NCBI GenBank assembly: GCA_934373455.1
Contig: CAKRON010000120.1
Span: forward strand, 1 to 6,552
DNA: 6,552 bases
Direction of reading: 5' to 3'
DNA from: an uncultured Marvinbryantia sp.
GTDB lineage: Bacteria > Bacillota > Clostridia > Lachnospirales > Lachnospiraceae
Shown here: piece by piece, positions 6,229 through 6,552 of the stretch
How positions within the stretch are numbered: the first letter of the stretch is position 1
Layout of the letters: every line of letters begins with the position of its first letter
Made by a program: the position numbers and the translations under genes
The notes under the pieces: generated by a model
The model's input: the letters and a program-made list of their open reading frames with translations, nothing else
Database searches by the model: none
Told to the model about the DNA's origin: nothing

Positions 6229-6552
6229 ATGGATCGAAAGAAGAAAATACAGATCTGTGGAAAAATGGTATTAGATCTGATACTGGTAAGTATTTTGTCT
6301 GGAATCTTGTTCTGGCTGGATCTGTACAGTAAAGTGCCGGAATCCCTGACCGTAGCTTCTGATGAAAACAGATCAGAGATTTTTCAAAATATCTTTTCAG
6401 GATATCTGGAAGAGACCGTTGTGGCAGATAGTCAGTTTCCTTCTAATATTCCGGAAAAGAATCTGACTTTAACTGAAAATATAAATTCGGTGCAAGACAG
6501 CTATGTGATAAAGTGCAGTCTTCTTGGCGTGATTCCGGTCAAAGATATACAG
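6229..6552 (+). CDS. spoIVB: SpoIVB, stage IV sporulation serine protease, 5' part only
   Basis: SpoIVB is made in the forespore and released into the space between the forespore membranes. There it cleaves SpoIVFA and so triggers SpoIVFB-dependent activation of sigma-K in the mother cell. Only 108 of roughly 400 residues are visible and the frame runs off the right edge. A basic N terminus (MDRKKK) precedes a single hydrophobic segment (about 13-30, LILVSILSGILFWL), fitting a secreted protein with an uncleaved or signal-like anchor. Next come VPESLTV (36-42), the usual start of the mature domain, and YVIKCSLLGVIPVKDIQ (92-108), which matches the conserved KxxLxGxIPVKxV segment of SpoIVB just before the PDZ domain. 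The PDZ and S55 protease domains lie outside the window. The position after argR-recN is the classic Firmicutes location, normally followed by spo0A. The call rests on this segment and on context. Confidence 0.9.
   Translation, partial: MDRKKKIQICGKMVLDLILVSILSGILFWLDLYSKVPESLTVASDENRSEIFQNIFSGYLEETVVADSQFPSNIPEKNLTLTENINSVQDSYVIKCSLLGVIPVKDIQ

Overview
The window looks like core chromosome from a low-GC, endospore-forming Clostridia, most likely a Lachnospiraceae-type gut anaerobe. The reasons are the gene order ispA-dxs-tlyA-nadK-argR-recN-spoIVB, AGA/ATA-rich codon use, purine-rich ribosome binding sites, and the start of a sporulation protease gene. I cannot resolve genus or species from the sequence alone.

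Layout: all genes are on the + strand and tightly packed. The window opens inside ispA (prenyl diphosphate synthase, 3' part, to 397). It continues with dxs (399-2270), tlyA (2267-3088, 4-nt ATGA overlap with dxs), nadK (3093-3953), argR (3965-4414, directly after nadK) and recN (4449-6134). A strong intrinsic terminator (6162-6197) follows recN. The 5' part of spoIVB (from 6229) then runs off the right edge. No gene-free stretch exceeds 95 bases. There are no RNA genes, mobile elements, CRISPR arrays or signs of recent transfer.

How the genes fit together: dxs starts the MEP isoprenoid pathway and ispA elongates its products to polyprenyl diphosphates. NadK makes the NADP pool, which biosynthesis including the MEP pathway (DXR) draws on. 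TlyA methylates rRNA, ArgR senses arginine, and RecN serves double-strand break repair. The close spacing suggests one housekeeping operon ending at the terminator. spoIVB is a forespore checkpoint gene and should have its own promoter.

I see no undescribed multi-gene system. The points worth a second look are small-scale. (1) A sigma-G-like -10 element (CATACTA, 6156-6162) abuts the left arm of the recN terminator. A transcript starting there would lack most of that arm and so escape the terminator. (2) A three-codon mini-ORF (MKQ, 3085-3096) links the tlyA stop to the nadK start through two successive ATGA overlaps, and the best ribosome binding site there is spaced for the mini-ORF rather than for nadK. 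(3) A stable 11-bp hairpin lies just inside the tlyA coding region.
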